Origin: an uncultured Lachnospiraceae bacterium
GTDB taxonomy: Bacteria > Bacillota > Clostridia > Lachnospirales > Lachnospiraceae
Assembly (NCBI GenBank): GCA_910579285.1
Contig: CAJTTT010000013.1
Coordinates: forward strand, 32,813-96,812
Reading direction: 5' to 3'
Length of the DNA: 64,000 nt
The translations under genes and the position numbers were made by a program. Shown here piece after piece: positions 35,526-44,634 of the stretch (within the stretch, counting starts at the first letter, position 1; each line of letters starts with the position of its first letter). Under the pieces are notes generated by a model. It made no database searches and was not told the origin of the DNA. It saw nothing but the letters and a program-made list of their open reading frames with translations.

Positions 35526-36590
35526 ATGGAGAAGAAGGATATCAAGTCCCTCACGCTGGAGGAGCTGAAAGCGGAGATGGCGGCGGCAGGGGAGAAGCCT
35601 TTCCGCGCGGCACAGCTTTATGAGTGGATGCACAGAAAACTCTCACGCAGTTTTGAAGAAATGACGAACATTCCTCTGGCTATGAAAGAGAAATGTGGGG
35701 AAAGCTATCATTATACGGCGCTGCAGACGGCGGCAGTACAGGAATCTGCCATAGACGGCACAAAAAAATATCTTTTTGCGCTCTCTGACGGCAATATGGT
35801 GGAGAGTGTATGGATGCGCTATAAGCACGGCAATTCGGTCTGTATTTCCTCTCAGGTAGGCTGCCGCATGGGGTGTCGCTTTTGTGCTTCCACGCTGGAC
35901 GGACTGGTGCGGAACCTTACGCCGTCTGAGATGCTTGATCAGATCTATGCCATCACGCTGGAGACGGGGGAGCGGGTTTCCAATGTGGTGGTGATGGGAA
36001 GCGGGGAGCCGTTTGACAATTACGAAAACCTTCTGCGGTTTATCACGCTGCTGACGGATGAAAACGGCCTGCACATAAGCCAGAGAAATGTGACGGTTTC
36101 CACCTGCGGGATTGTCCCTGTGATGCGAAGCCTTGCACAGGAGAAACTGCAGATTACACTGGCCTTATCCCTTCACGCGGCCACCGATGAAAAGCGGCGG
36201 GAGCTGATGCCGATTGCAAACCAGTATACGCTGGCGGAGCTGATGGACTGCTGTGCTTACTATTTTGAGCAGACCGGGCGGCGGATTACGTTTGAGTACA
36301 GCCTGGTGCGGAACGTAAACGATACAAAAAAGGATGCGGAGACGCTGGCGGCTCTGATCCGCGGGTTGAACTGTCATGTGAATCTGATCCCGGTGAATCC
36401 TGTCAGGGAAAGAGACTATGTACAGTCGGAGAGACAGGCGGTGGAGGCGTTTGCGGCACTTCTTGTGAAAAAAGGGATTAACGCCACCGTCCGCAGGGAG
36501 ATGGGCAGGGATATCGACGGCGCCTGCGGCCAGCTCAGACGGCGGTTTTTGGATAACAGTCAAGCCGGGGCGAAGATGACAGCCAACTGA
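35526..36590 (+). CDS. rlmN: 23S rRNA adenine-2503 C2-methyltransferase (radical SAM)
   Basis: 354 residues. Radical SAM motif CRMGCRFC near residue 115, preceded by SSQVGCRM; GSGEPFDNYENL and SLHAATDEKRRELMPI are family signatures. The methyl-carrying Cys is in the C-terminal DIDGACGQL. It methylates A2503 of 23S rRNA (and A37 of some tRNAs in characterised members). 27 bases after rsmB. Confidence 0.97.
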   Translation: MEKKDIKSLTLEELKAEMAAAGEKPFRAAQLYEWMHRKLSRSFEEMTNIPLAMKEKCGESYHYTALQTAAVQESAIDGTKKYLFALSDGNMVESVWMRYKHGNSVCISSQVGCRMGCRFCASTLDGLVRNLTPSEMLDQIYAITLETGERVSNVVVMGSGEPFDNYENLLRFITLLTDENGLHISQRNVTVSTCGIVPVMRSLAQEKLQITLALSLHAATDEKRRELMPIANQYTLAELMDCCAYYFEQTGRRITFEYSLVRNVNDTKKDAETLAALIRGLNCHVNLIPVNPVRERDYVQSERQAVEAFAALLVKKGINATVRREMGRDIDGACGQLRRRFLDNSQAGAKMTAN

Positions 36591-36637
36591 TATGCGGCGG
36601 CAAAATGGCGGTATCAGGGGAATGCGGTCTAAATAAC

Positions 36638-36666
36638 TTGCTCTTTTGCAGAGAATATGTTAATAT
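36638..36666 (+). promoter_or_regulatory. Promoter of the prpC-prkC-rsgA unit
   Basis: TTGCTC (36638-36643), 17 bases, TAATAT (36661-36666), 49 bases before the phosphatase start. Confidence 0.5.
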
Positions 36667-36714
36667 GGGTAATTGGTAAAATATGCAAATCACCAAAAAA
36701 TGGAGGAATACGCT

Positions 36715-37461
36715 GTGCTCAGGTCTTATGCGCTGACGGATATCGGGCAAAGAAGACAATTAAATCAGGATTTTATTTACTGTTCCGAGGCGCCTGTGGG
36801 AAACCTGCCCAATGTTTTTATTGTGGCGGATGGCATGGGCGGCCACAATGCGGGGGGATATGCCTCCGTTTTGGCGGTGGAGACTGTCCTGGAGGAGATC
36901 GGCGCCTCCTTTGAAAAAAATCCCACGAAGATATTGGGTCATGCGATCACGAGGGCAAACACGGCTCTCAGAGAGCGGGCCAGCGAGCACTTTTCACTGA
37001 GCGGCATGGGGACCACTCTGGTGGCGGCCACTTGTATCGGCCGGTATTTGGAGGTGGCGAACGTCGGTGACAGCAGACTTTATGTGGTGGGGGAGGAAAT
37101 CACTCAGATTACGGTGGATCACTCGCTGGTGGAGGAGATGGTCCGCATGGGCGGGATCAATCGGGAAGAGGCCAGAAACCATCCCGATAAAAATATCATT
37201 ACCCGTGCGGTAGGAGCAAAGGATGAAGTGGAGGTTGATTTTTTCAATCTCGAATTACAGACAGGAGATATGGTTTTACTTTGTTCGGATGGTTTGACTA
37301 ACATGGTGGATGACGAGACGATATGCCGGATTTTGAAAAACGGCAGGGGACTCAGGGACAGGGTAGAAGAACTGGTAGAGACGGCCAACGCAAACGGCGG
37401 CAGAGACAATATATCGGTGATCGTTATCGAACCGTTAGCAGACGAGGTAGAACATGATTAA
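36715..37461 (+). CDS. prpC: PP2C-family Ser/Thr protein phosphatase (Stp/PrpC)
   Basis: 248 residues. PPM motifs: TDIGQRRQLNQDF, VADGMGGHNAGGYAS, LSGMGTTLVAATCIG, ANVGDSRLYVV, LCSDGLTNMVDDETI and GGRDNISVIVI, which hold the metal-binding Asp residues. The start chosen is a GTG seven bases after GGAGGA, rather than the upstream ATG without a site. It reverses phosphorylation by PrkC, whose gene overlaps its end by eight bases. Confidence 0.95.
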   Translation: MLRSYALTDIGQRRQLNQDFIYCSEAPVGNLPNVFIVADGMGGHNAGGYASVLAVETVLEEIGASFEKNPTKILGHAITRANTALRERASEHFSLSGMGTTLVAATCIGRYLEVANVGDSRLYVVGEEITQITVDHSLVEEMVRMGGINREEARNHPDKNIITRAVGAKDEVEVDFFNLELQTGDMVLLCSDGLTNMVDDETICRILKNGRGLRDRVEELVETANANGGRDNISVIVIEPLADEVEHD

Positions 37462-39562
37462 GATAGGAATGATGATCGCTGACCGGTATGAGATTTTGGA
37501 AAAGATCGGAACCGGCGGCATGTCAGATGTATATAAAGCAAAAGACCATAAGCTGAACCGTTTTGTGGCGGTGAAGGTTTTAAAGCAGGAATTCAGCGAA
37601 AACGCCAATTTTGTGTCCAAGTTCAGGATCGAGGCACAGGCGGCGGCGGGGCTGATGCATCCCAATATTGTCAACGTTTACGATGTGGGTGAGGAAGGCG
37701 AAAATCACTACATCGTCATGGAACTTGTGGAGGGAATTACCCTCAAAAAATATATCGAGAAGAAGGCAAGACTGTCCGTCAAGGAGGCGGTGAGCATTGC
37801 CATTCAGGTTTCTATGGGAATAGAGGCGGCACACAACAACCACATTATCCACAGGGATATCAAGCCGCAGAATATCATTATTTCCAAGGAAGGCAAGGTA
37901 AAGGTGACGGATTTCGGCATTGCCAAGGCCGCCACCAGCAATACGATCACTTCCAATGTCATGGGTAGTGTGCACTATACTTCGCCGGAGCAGGCCAGAG
38001 GCGGCTACAGCGATGAGAAGAGCGATATCTATTCGCTGGGTGTTACCATGTTTGAGATGCTTACGGGCAGAGTGCCTTTTAACGGCGAGACAACGGTAGC
38101 CATAGCGATCAAGCATATTCAGGAAGAGTTTCCTTCCCCGAGGGATTATGTGCCGGAGATACCGATCTGTGTGGAACAGATCGTCTTTAAGTGCTGTCAG
38201 AAAAGCCCGGACAGAAGATACCAGTCTATGTCTGAGCTGATTGTGGACTTAAAACAGTCGCTCATCAGCCCGGATGAGGATTTTGTCAAGGTTGCGGACC
38301 CGGACGAGGAAGCTTCCACCCGCATGATAACCGACAGGGATATGGTGCAGATCAAGCGCCAGTCGGAGAGCCGGGATTCTATGGATGAGGCCATGCGCCT
38401 GAAGAAAGATGTAAGAGACCGGGATATGTCCCACTCCTATGGGGATGAGGATGACGAGGACTGGGAGGACGACGAGGAGGATTACGATCCCAAGATGGAG
38501 AAGATTACCACCATACTGGCGGTGGTGGCGGCCCTGCTGATCGGCTGTATTCTGATTTTCCTGGTGGGCAGGACGATGGGCGTATTTTCTTTTGGCGGAG
38601 AAAAGGCCGGGGAGAGCCAGGAAGAGGATTCGGAACAGGTGGAGATGATCCGCGTGGTGGGTATGCATGTGGACGAGGCGAAGCGTAAACTTCTGGATCT
38701 TGGCCTGTCGCCGGAGATTAAGTATGAGGTGAGCAGCTCATATGACGCGGGAACGGTGCTTCGCGCCAGCGTTCAGGATGGGCTGATGATAGATCAGGGA
38801 ACTACGATTGTACTCACGGTGGCGGAGGCTGCGGAGGGAGTGCAGGTTCCTGACGCGACCGGGAAGTCCCAGACGGAAGGCACAGCCCTTCTGGAAAAGG
38901 AAGGCTTCGTGGTAAATGTGGTGGAGAGCCATGATCCTGAAGTGGAGAAGGGCATTGTGATCTCCCAGTCGCCGGAGGCGGGAACCACAGCGTCAGCAGG
39001 CTCCAGTATTACAATCCGCGTCAGCCAGGGAGCGGAGGATAATAAGGTCAGAGTGCCTGACGTGGTCGGAATGTCAGAGATGGATGCTACGGCTACCTTG
39101 ACGGAGAGCGGCCTTCCTGTCGGCAATGTCACGGAGACGCCGCACGAGGATCCGGCGCTTGCGGGCATGGTCTGCTACCAGAGCTACTCGGTCGGTTCCT
39201 ATGTGGATAAAGGAACGCCTGTGGATCTGCGGATCAGCACAGGGCCGTCCCAGAAGACGTACAAGTATTCCGAGGGGATCACCGCGCCCACGGAGGATCC
39301 TTCCTATCAGAATGGTATGCAGGTGAATGTGACCCTCACGGCGCAGGACGGCACACAGCTTTTGAATACGCAGACAACCACTTTCCCGGTGGGCGTCAAC
39401 TATACGGGAATCAAGTCGGCCACAGGTATCATCCGCTATACCTTCACGGTGCAGACAGAACCTACCACGATCACCAATCCCGAGACCGGGGAGACGACTA
39501 CCGAGGGCGGTGGAACGGAGACAAAGACAGTGGAGAGACCGGTCAATTTCGTGGAGGAATAG
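37454..39562 (+). CDS. prkC: PASTA-domain Ser/Thr protein kinase
   Basis: 702 residues. Cytoplasmic Hanks-type kinase domain (about 1-270): GTGGMSDVYKA, catalytic Lys in AVKVL, IIHRDIKPQNI, VTDFGIAKA and VHYTSPEQARGG. A charged, very acidic juxtamembrane stretch (DEDDEDWEDDEEDYD) precedes a single membrane helix at about 351-372. Three extracellular PASTA repeats follow (from about 396: IRVVGMHVDEAKRKLLDLGL; VQVPDATGKSQTE; VRVPDVVGMSEMDA), then a Thr-rich C-terminal tail of about 100 residues. It senses muropeptides or lipid II and couples wall state to growth and germination. Confidence 0.96.
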   Translation: MIKIGMMIADRYEILEKIGTGGMSDVYKAKDHKLNRFVAVKVLKQEFSENANFVSKFRIEAQAAAGLMHPNIVNVYDVGEEGENHYIVMELVEGITLKKYIEKKARLSVKEAVSIAIQVSMGIEAAHNNHIIHRDIKPQNIIISKEGKVKVTDFGIAKAATSNTITSNVMGSVHYTSPEQARGGYSDEKSDIYSLGVTMFEMLTGRVPFNGETTVAIAIKHIQEEFPSPRDYVPEIPICVEQIVFKCCQKSPDRRYQSMSELIVDLKQSLISPDEDFVKVADPDEEASTRMITDRDMVQIKRQSESRDSMDEAMRLKKDVRDRDMSHSYGDEDDEDWEDDEEDYDPKMEKITTILAVVAALLIGCILIFLVGRTMGVFSFGGEKAGESQEEDSEQVEMIRVVGMHVDEAKRKLLDLGLSPEIKYEVSSSYDAGTVLRASVQDGLMIDQGTTIVLTVAEAAEGVQVPDATGKSQTEGTALLEKEGFVVNVVESHDPEVEKGIVISQSPEAGTTASAGSSITIRVSQGAEDNKVRVPDVVGMSEMDATATLTESGLPVGNVTETPHEDPALAGMVCYQSYSVGSYVDKGTPVDLRISTGPSQKTYKYSEGITAPTEDPSYQNGMQVNVTLTAQDGTQLLNTQTTTFPVGVNYTGIKSATGIIRYTFTVQTEPTTITNPETGETTTEGGGTETKTVERPVNFVEE

Positions 39563-39604
39563 AGTGAGAAGGGCTTGGGGCATTCTCGATATGGGTTGGA
39601 GTGT

Positions 39605-40483
39605 ATGCAGGGAAAGATAATGAAAGGGATCGCCGGTTTCTACTATGTCCATGTGGAAGGGCACGGCATCTATGAATGTAAGGCAAAGGGAATATTCAGA
39701 AAAGAGGGAATCAAGCCTCTGGTCGGGGATGATGTGGCGTTGGATGTGCTGGACGAGTCGGAAAAGATCGGCAATATCCGGGAGATTCTGCCGCGGAAGA
39801 GTGCGCTGGTAAGACCGGCGGTAGCCAATGTGGACCAGGCTCTGGTTCTCTTTGCAATTGTGAAACCGAATCCAAACTTTAATCTGCTGGATCGATTTCT
39901 GATTCGTATGGAGAGACAGGAACTCCCGACGATTATCTGCTTTAACAAAGAGGACATCGCTTCCCCGGAGGAGAAGGAGGCGCTTCTGCGGGCATACGAG
40001 ACTTGCGGATATCGGGTGTTATTTATAAGCGTGCTGGAAAACAGAGGGCTGGATCAGGTGCGTGAGCTGCTGGCAGGAAAAACCACCACGTTGGCGGGTC
40101 CAAGCGGTGTTGGCAAGTCTTCCCTGATCAATCAGCTTTCCCCGGCAACGCATATGGAGACCGGGGAGATCAGCGAGAAGATCAAGCGGGGCAGGCATAC
40201 GACCAGGCATTCGGAGATCATTGCGCTGGGAGACGGCGCTTATATCATGGATACGCCCGGTTTCACCTCCCTGGATATGCCGGAGATCACGAAAGAGGAG
40301 TTGGGCGGGTATTATCCCGAGTTCCGGGAACATGAGCCTCTCTGTAAATTCCGGGGGTGTGCGCATATCAGTGAGCCGGACTGCAAGGTCAAGGCGGCAG
40401 TGGAGGAAGGCAGGATCAGCCTTGTGCGGTATGAGAATTATGTGGCGCTGTACCGGGAGCTGAAGGAGAAGAAGCGGTACTGA
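39605..40483 (+). CDS. rsgA: Ribosome small-subunit GTPase RsgA
   Basis: Circularly permuted GTPase of late 30S assembly, about 292 residues. N-terminal OB fold (GIAGFYYVHVEGHGIYECKAKG), then ICFNKED (G4), AGPSGVGKSSLINQL (G1), DTPGFTSLDM (G3) and a C-terminal zinc knuckle CKFRGCAHISEPDC. The start is chosen at MQGKIMKGI by homology; an ATG five codons later has a somewhat better site. The prpC-prkC-rsgA order is conserved in Firmicutes. A strong terminator follows. Confidence 0.95.
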   Translation: MQGKIMKGIAGFYYVHVEGHGIYECKAKGIFRKEGIKPLVGDDVALDVLDESEKIGNIREILPRKSALVRPAVANVDQALVLFAIVKPNPNFNLLDRFLIRMERQELPTIICFNKEDIASPEEKEALLRAYETCGYRVLFISVLENRGLDQVRELLAGKTTTLAGPSGVGKSSLINQLSPATHMETGEISEKIKRGRHTTRHSEIIALGDGAYIMDTPGFTSLDMPEITKEELGGYYPEFREHEPLCKFRGCAHISEPDCKVKAAVEEGRISLVRYENYVALYRELKEKKRY

Positions 40484-40504
40484 ATTATGTGAGGAATAAG
40501 TGGG

Positions 40505-40540
40505 AAAATGTAAAGTTGTCAAAGGCTTTACATTTTTTTT
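40505..40540 (+). terminator. Terminator after rsgA
   Basis: AAAATGTAAAG (40505-40515) pairs with CTTTACATTTT (40526-40536), giving 11 pairs and a run of eight Ts. A classic intrinsic terminator that closes the housekeeping unit before the accessory block. Confidence 0.85.
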
Positions 40541-40653
40541 GTTGCAAATAACAGAGCGGTGAAGTGAAAAGACGAATTTTGAGAAACTGAAAGTAAAATA
40601 TCGGAAATAGAGTGAAGTGAATAAATGAATTAGTACATAATAATGAAGTGTTA

Positions 40654-40682
40654 TTGACTTCCATGAACACATGATGTAGTAT
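40654..40682 (+). promoter_or_regulatory. Promoter of the accessory block
   Basis: TTGACT (40654-40659), 17 bases, TAGTAT (40677-40682), 36 bases upstream of the GTG start. Confidence 0.55.
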
Positions 40683-40717
40683 GTAGATATGGACTGTGGA
40701 AAGGAGAGTGAACTGAA

Positions 40718-41608
40718 GTGTTGCCAGAAGAGGATTTATATCAGGAAATATTAGACGAAGTATGCAAACAAAAAATATCTGATTTTCTGACAAAAAGCAG
40801 AAGGGATGTGATTAAGGCATTAGCAGGAAATAAGAAACTTAATCACGGGGAACTGGCTCTTGCGGTAGGCACTTCTGTGGCATCGCTTTCCAATAGACTG
40901 GTGAAATTTGACGAATTTGAATATAAGCTGTTAGACAGTGAGAGCGAAGGAAAATTTCGATACTATTATTTGACGGAATTATGCAAAAAATATCTGGAGA
41001 GCAGTAATCGAGATCAAGCCACGCAGGAAAGCGCCAAAATTCTACAGCATGAAGTGCTGCAGTTAAAGCAGAGACTGAAAGATCTGCTGGAAGAGTTTAA
41101 AAATCTGTATGAAGACGACTGGGAAATCAAACTGGATGATGCGCTGATTGCGCGAATTGAATGCCAGGAAATAGAAAATAGTGAAGGGGAGAGGCTGGTA
41201 GATGACTTTATCATAGGAATCGAAAAACTATTACTGTATGATTATGATAATTACAGCATTATCGTGCTGCAGATGCTGCAAAATAACATTCTGCGAGCGC
41301 GAGTAGCCCGGTTTATGGAGCAATATGAAGCGTTTCTACCGATTTTGGAAGCGGGAAACGACGGGGAAAACCTGATGCATATATTTGGCCAATTGGCTGA
41401 TATCGTTAAGTTATGTCGACGGTCTGAAGAAAGTATGGCAGAACGGGTGGGTATCCCTGGGGAAGATACACTTTATAGCAAAATAGGCTACATACTTGGA
41501 AAAGTGGAACATTTGGATAAGCAGAGCATAAATGACTGGTTTATGCGATACATGGCGGGTAATAAAGCGCTGAGTGCATTTATGGCACAAATCATTTCAA
41601 ACGATTAG
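40718..41608 (+). CDS. Hypothetical protein with N-terminal winged-helix-like region
   Basis: 296 residues, no family recognised. Residues about 20-90 read like a winged helix (SRRDVIKALAGNKKLNHGELALAVGTSVASLSNRLVKFDEF, then a beta-wing SEGKFRYYYLTELCKKYL). Residues about 95-135 are a strong coiled coil (ILQHEVLQLKQRLKDLLEEF). The C-terminal 150 residues are helical and acidic. GTG start with AGGAGAG upstream. It is AT-richer than the flanking housekeeping genes and has its own promoter. It could be a sensor-regulator for the two genes after it, but nothing in the sequence proves that. Confidence 0.6.
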   Translation: MLPEEDLYQEILDEVCKQKISDFLTKSRRDVIKALAGNKKLNHGELALAVGTSVASLSNRLVKFDEFEYKLLDSESEGKFRYYYLTELCKKYLESSNRDQATQESAKILQHEVLQLKQRLKDLLEEFKNLYEDDWEIKLDDALIARIECQEIENSEGERLVDDFIIGIEKLLLYDYDNYSIIVLQMLQNNILRARVARFMEQYEAFLPILEAGNDGENLMHIFGQLADIVKLCRRSEESMAERVGIPGEDTLYSKIGYILGKVEHLDKQSINDWFMRYMAGNKALSAFMAQIISND

Positions 41609-41724
41609 AAAGAATAAAATGGGTATGATATTAAAAAGTTAACGCACGGTAAAGAGTATAGGAACTTAAGAATGGGAATGAGGAGAAGAGAGCCTGTGCG
41701 CAATAAACAGCAGCAGTTTATGCG

Positions 41725-42894
41725 ATGCAGGCTTTTTGTATGAGAGACATGGCAGAACAGAATAGAAATCAAAGTTTTGCCGGGAAAACTCAGCAAAACG
41801 AAAAAACCGAAGAAACCGTTCAGAATGAGAAAAGAGGCAGAAAAGACCAAAGGGAAAAGAGGAAACGAGAAAATCCTTTCTGGGTGATACCAATTGCACT
41901 CGGGGTGGGACTGGATATTTTGTGCGCGGTGCGTTTGTACGATTGGTCGAAAAGTATTGGAAAAAGCAGTGTGTATCTCAATTTCGTTGCCGATAGTATG
42001 GCGAATGTCGTAATGATAGTTATGGAATCAGTTCTGGCCATTGCTACAGCGGTTCTTTCCCAAAAAGGGCATAAGAAGTTGGCGTGTTTGTTTGGAGTCA
42101 TCACTACGATAATAATACTGATTATACTTGGTTTGGCCGGAATTAAGGTATGGGGATCGGTTAATGGAGACGGCGAGAGTCGGACCTCGACAGGTATGGA
42201 GGAAAGCAGAAAGGCATTCAGTCCTGTAGAGGATCAAATGGTATACCAGGTACAGCAATATATCCTGGAAGATGATTTGTTTATAGAAAATCTGGAGCAA
42301 TACTGTAGTATAACGGATAGGGAGATTTCCCCGGAAGAGCGGCCGGATATCATGGCAGAGCTCATTTTAAGATATTTGAAAAGTAAGGCCGTGGGCACAA
42401 TGGAAAAAGTGCTTCCGAAAGACTATGAGACAAATGTATTGTTTGCAGATGTACTGTATAATAGTTTTTCTGACTTGATAGACGAAAGCCGGCAGCCAGA
42501 GAATGGCGGTATCATGGATAAAATATGTGATTACGCACTAAAGATTTTGATGGATGCCATAAATTACAGAATAGAAGCAGACCACTCGCTTTATACGGCG
42601 GAAAACCGCAGGCTGATAGGTGTATATCAAATTGACACGGGCGATCTTTATCTTAGGATGGAAAAGATCGATTCGGCGGCGGACAGTTATGAAGACGCGG
42701 CAGAATGGGCTGTACAATCTATATATTCTGCGGCAGTTGAAAATGATCTGAAGGCAATGAATGATGCATGGGATGTCTTGAATCATGCTGCGGTCAAGAT
42801 GGAGCAAGCGGAAGGAAGCGATGACGGCGACCGCGTTCAAAAAATGAAAAATATCAGGGACGCATATCGAATAGTCATCAATCAATGGGAATAA
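41725..42894 (+). CDS. Hypothetical membrane protein with large helical C-terminal domain
   Basis: Up to 389 residues, no family recognised. A very charged N-terminus (about 50 residues, KRGRKDQREKRKREN) precedes three hydrophobic segments at roughly 52-72, 85-112 and 119-145 (LFGVITTIIILIILGLAGI). A 240-residue soluble part ends with TPR-like helices (DTGDLYLRMEKIDSAADSYEDA). Three in-frame ATGs occur in the first nine codons, none with a clear ribosome-binding site. The stop codon is in frame with, and ten bases before, the truncated toxin gene, which suggests the two were joined by a deletion or insertion. Confidence 0.6.
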   Translation: MQAFCMRDMAEQNRNQSFAGKTQQNEKTEETVQNEKRGRKDQREKRKRENPFWVIPIALGVGLDILCAVRLYDWSKSIGKSSVYLNFVADSMANVVMIVMESVLAIATAVLSQKGHKKLACLFGVITTIIILIILGLAGIKVWGSVNGDGESRTSTGMEESRKAFSPVEDQMVYQVQQYILEDDLFIENLEQYCSITDREISPEERPDIMAELILRYLKSKAVGTMEKVLPKDYETNVLFADVLYNSFSDLIDESRQPENGGIMDKICDYALKILMDAINYRIEADHSLYTAENRRLIGVYQIDTGDLYLRMEKIDSAADSYEDAAEWAVQSIYSAAVENDLKAMNDAWDVLNHAAVKMEQAEGSDDGDRVQKMKNIRDAYRIVINQWE

Positions 42895-42903
42895 GGACAA
42901 GAC

Positions 42904-43197
42904 ATGCGTGATATTTATGAATATATCGCATTAGGGCTGCTTGCGCCGGAAACGGCAGCCGGGCAGACTCAGCGGATTATGCAAACGATTCGATCCCTTG
43001 GAGAAATGCCCATGCGTCATCAGCTTTATGGAGAAGAACCGTGGCATAGTCGGGGAATCCGTTTTTTGCATGTAGATAATTATCTGATATTTTATCTGAC
43101 GGAAGAACCTCAGAATATAGCAAATATTGTTCGAATTATGTATGGCGGCAGGGATGTATGCAGGCAGCTAGGCGAAGAAAGGAACAATAATGCTTGA
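42904..43197 (+). CDS. RelE/ParE-family toxin, N-terminally truncated, no partner antitoxin
   Basis: 97 residues beginning MRDIYEYIALGLLAPETAAG, then EEPWHSRGIRFLHVDNYLIFY and VRIMYGGRDVCRQL, a good match to the RelE/ParE toxin fold. Family members normally have about 12-16 more residues (first beta strand) before the DIYEYI helix. Here the preceding in-frame codons are Gly-Gln-Asp and then the stop of the upstream gene. No antitoxin-like ORF lies on either side. It is probably a relic or an inactive or altered protein. Confidence 0.7.
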   Translation: MRDIYEYIALGLLAPETAAGQTQRIMQTIRSLGEMPMRHQLYGEEPWHSRGIRFLHVDNYLIFYLTEEPQNIANIVRIMYGGRDVCRQLGEERNNNA

Positions 43198-43269
43198 TGA
43201 ATGATGTGTTACCATTTTTGTGGGTATAGCAGGCAAGACTCGGGAAATGTGGTAAAGCGCCAGAAAAAT

Positions 43270-43298
43270 TTTACTTTTAAACATTACTATGATATACT
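43270..43298 (+). promoter_or_regulatory. Promoter of ychF
   Basis: TTTACT (43270-43275), 17 bases, TATACT (43293-43298), 75 bases before the start. Confidence 0.5.
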
Positions 43299-43372
43299 AT
43301 CCTGGTTATTAAGACTTGATTCATAGCAACTGGAAAGAATAAAATTGAGGAAACACGGAGGAATAGAATAAC

Positions 43373-44470
43373 ATGAAACTCGGCATCGTCGGGCTCCCAA
43401 ACGTGGGAAAAAGCACCCTTTTTAATTCACTCACAAAGGCGGGGGCGGAATCCGCCAACTACCCCTTCTGTACCATCGATCCGAACATCGGCATTGTGAC
43501 GGTGCCGGACGAGCGGTTAAAGCTTCTGGGGGATATGTACCATTCCAAGAAGGTGACGCCCGCAACCATTGAGTTTGTGGATATCGCCGGGCTTGTGAAA
43601 GGAGCCTCCAAGGGCGAGGGGCTTGGCAACCAGTTCCTCAGCAACATCCGAGAGGTGGACGCCATCGTCCATGTGGTGCGGTGCTTTGAGGATTCCAATA
43701 TCGTCCATGTGGACGGTTCCATCGACCCGCTCCGGGATATTGAGACCATCAACCTGGAACTGGTCTTTTCTGATATCGAGATTCTGGAGCGCAGGATCGC
43801 CAAGACGGCAAAGATTGCCAAGATGGACAAGACTGCGGCGAAGGAGTACGCGCTGCTGGAGCGGATCAAGGCGCATCTGGAAGAAGGAAAGCTTGCGAAG
43901 GTGTTTGAGACGGAGGATGAGGACGAGCTGGCATTTCTTGCTTCATACAATCTGCTCACCAGTAAGCCTGTGATCTATGCGGCCAATGTGGCGGAGGAGG
44001 ATCTTTCGGATGACGGCGCGGGCAATGCAGGTGTACAGAAAGTACAGGCGTTTGCGGCCGAAACCGACAGCGAAGTGTTCGTCATCTGTGCGCAGATTGA
44101 GCAGGAGATTGCGGAGCTGGATGAGGAGGAAACGGCCATGTTCCTTGAAGACCTCGGACTTTCGGAGTCCGGGCTTCAGAAGCTGATCCGGGCAAGCTAT
44201 TCGCTGCTTGGGCTGATGAGTTTCCTGACGGCTGGAGAGGATGAGACCAGAGCGTGGACGATCAAAGTTGGCACGAAAGCGCCCCAGGCGGCAGGAAAGA
44301 TACATACTGATTTCGAGCGCGGCTTTATTAAGGCCGAGGTGGTCAATTACAAGGATCTCCTGGAGCAGGGCTCCCTTGCGGCGGCCAGAGAGAAGGGGCT
44401 TGTCGGTATGGAAGGAAAGGATTATGTGGTGCAGGATGGCGATGTAATTCTCTTCCGATTTAACGTGTGA
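43373..44470 (+). CDS. ychF: Obg-family GTPase/ATPase YchF
   Basis: 365 residues. G1 loop GIVGLPNVGKSTLFNSLT, DIAGLVKGASKGEGLGNQFL (G3 and following), helical coiled-coil insert around 120-200, and a C-terminal TGS domain (TRAWTIKVGTKAPQAAGKIHTDFERGFIKAEV). YchF prefers ATP and binds ribosomes; it is linked to stress responses. A single-gene unit with its own promoter, followed by compound hairpin element E. Confidence 0.97.
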   Translation: MKLGIVGLPNVGKSTLFNSLTKAGAESANYPFCTIDPNIGIVTVPDERLKLLGDMYHSKKVTPATIEFVDIAGLVKGASKGEGLGNQFLSNIREVDAIVHVVRCFEDSNIVHVDGSIDPLRDIETINLELVFSDIEILERRIAKTAKIAKMDKTAAKEYALLERIKAHLEEGKLAKVFETEDEDELAFLASYNLLTSKPVIYAANVAEEDLSDDGAGNAGVQKVQAFAAETDSEVFVICAQIEQEIAELDEEETAMFLEDLGLSESGLQKLIRASYSLLGLMSFLTAGEDETRAWTIKVGTKAPQAAGKIHTDFERGFIKAEVVNYKDLLEQGSLAAAREKGLVGMEGKDYVVQDGDVILFRFNV

Positions 44471-44479
44471 TCGCAATGA

Positions 44480-44607
44480 GCAGCTGCGCGTGCATGAATA
44501 ACAGCAGCGTGACTGCTTGCAGGCAAAGCGGCTGTTATTCATGCACGCATAGGGCGAATGCCCGACATGAAATAGAATGCGGCAGCATTCTATGAATGGC
44601 AGCTGCG
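44480..44607. repeat. Compound hairpin element E (ychF-lgt junction)
   Basis: An 18-base perfect stem, GCGTGCATGAATAACAGC (44488-44505) with its complement at 44531-44548, encloses a 25-base loop. Two smaller hairpins follow: GGGC/GCCC (44552-44563) and ATAGAATGC/GCATTCTAT (44572-44593). The self-complementary GCAGCTGCG flanks the whole at 44480-44488 and 44599-44607. It begins ten bases after the ychF stop. The layout is as in elements A-D; the sequence is largely its own. Confidence 0.7.
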
Positions 44608-44634
44608 AATAAACGGATAGATAGGAGGTCCGAC

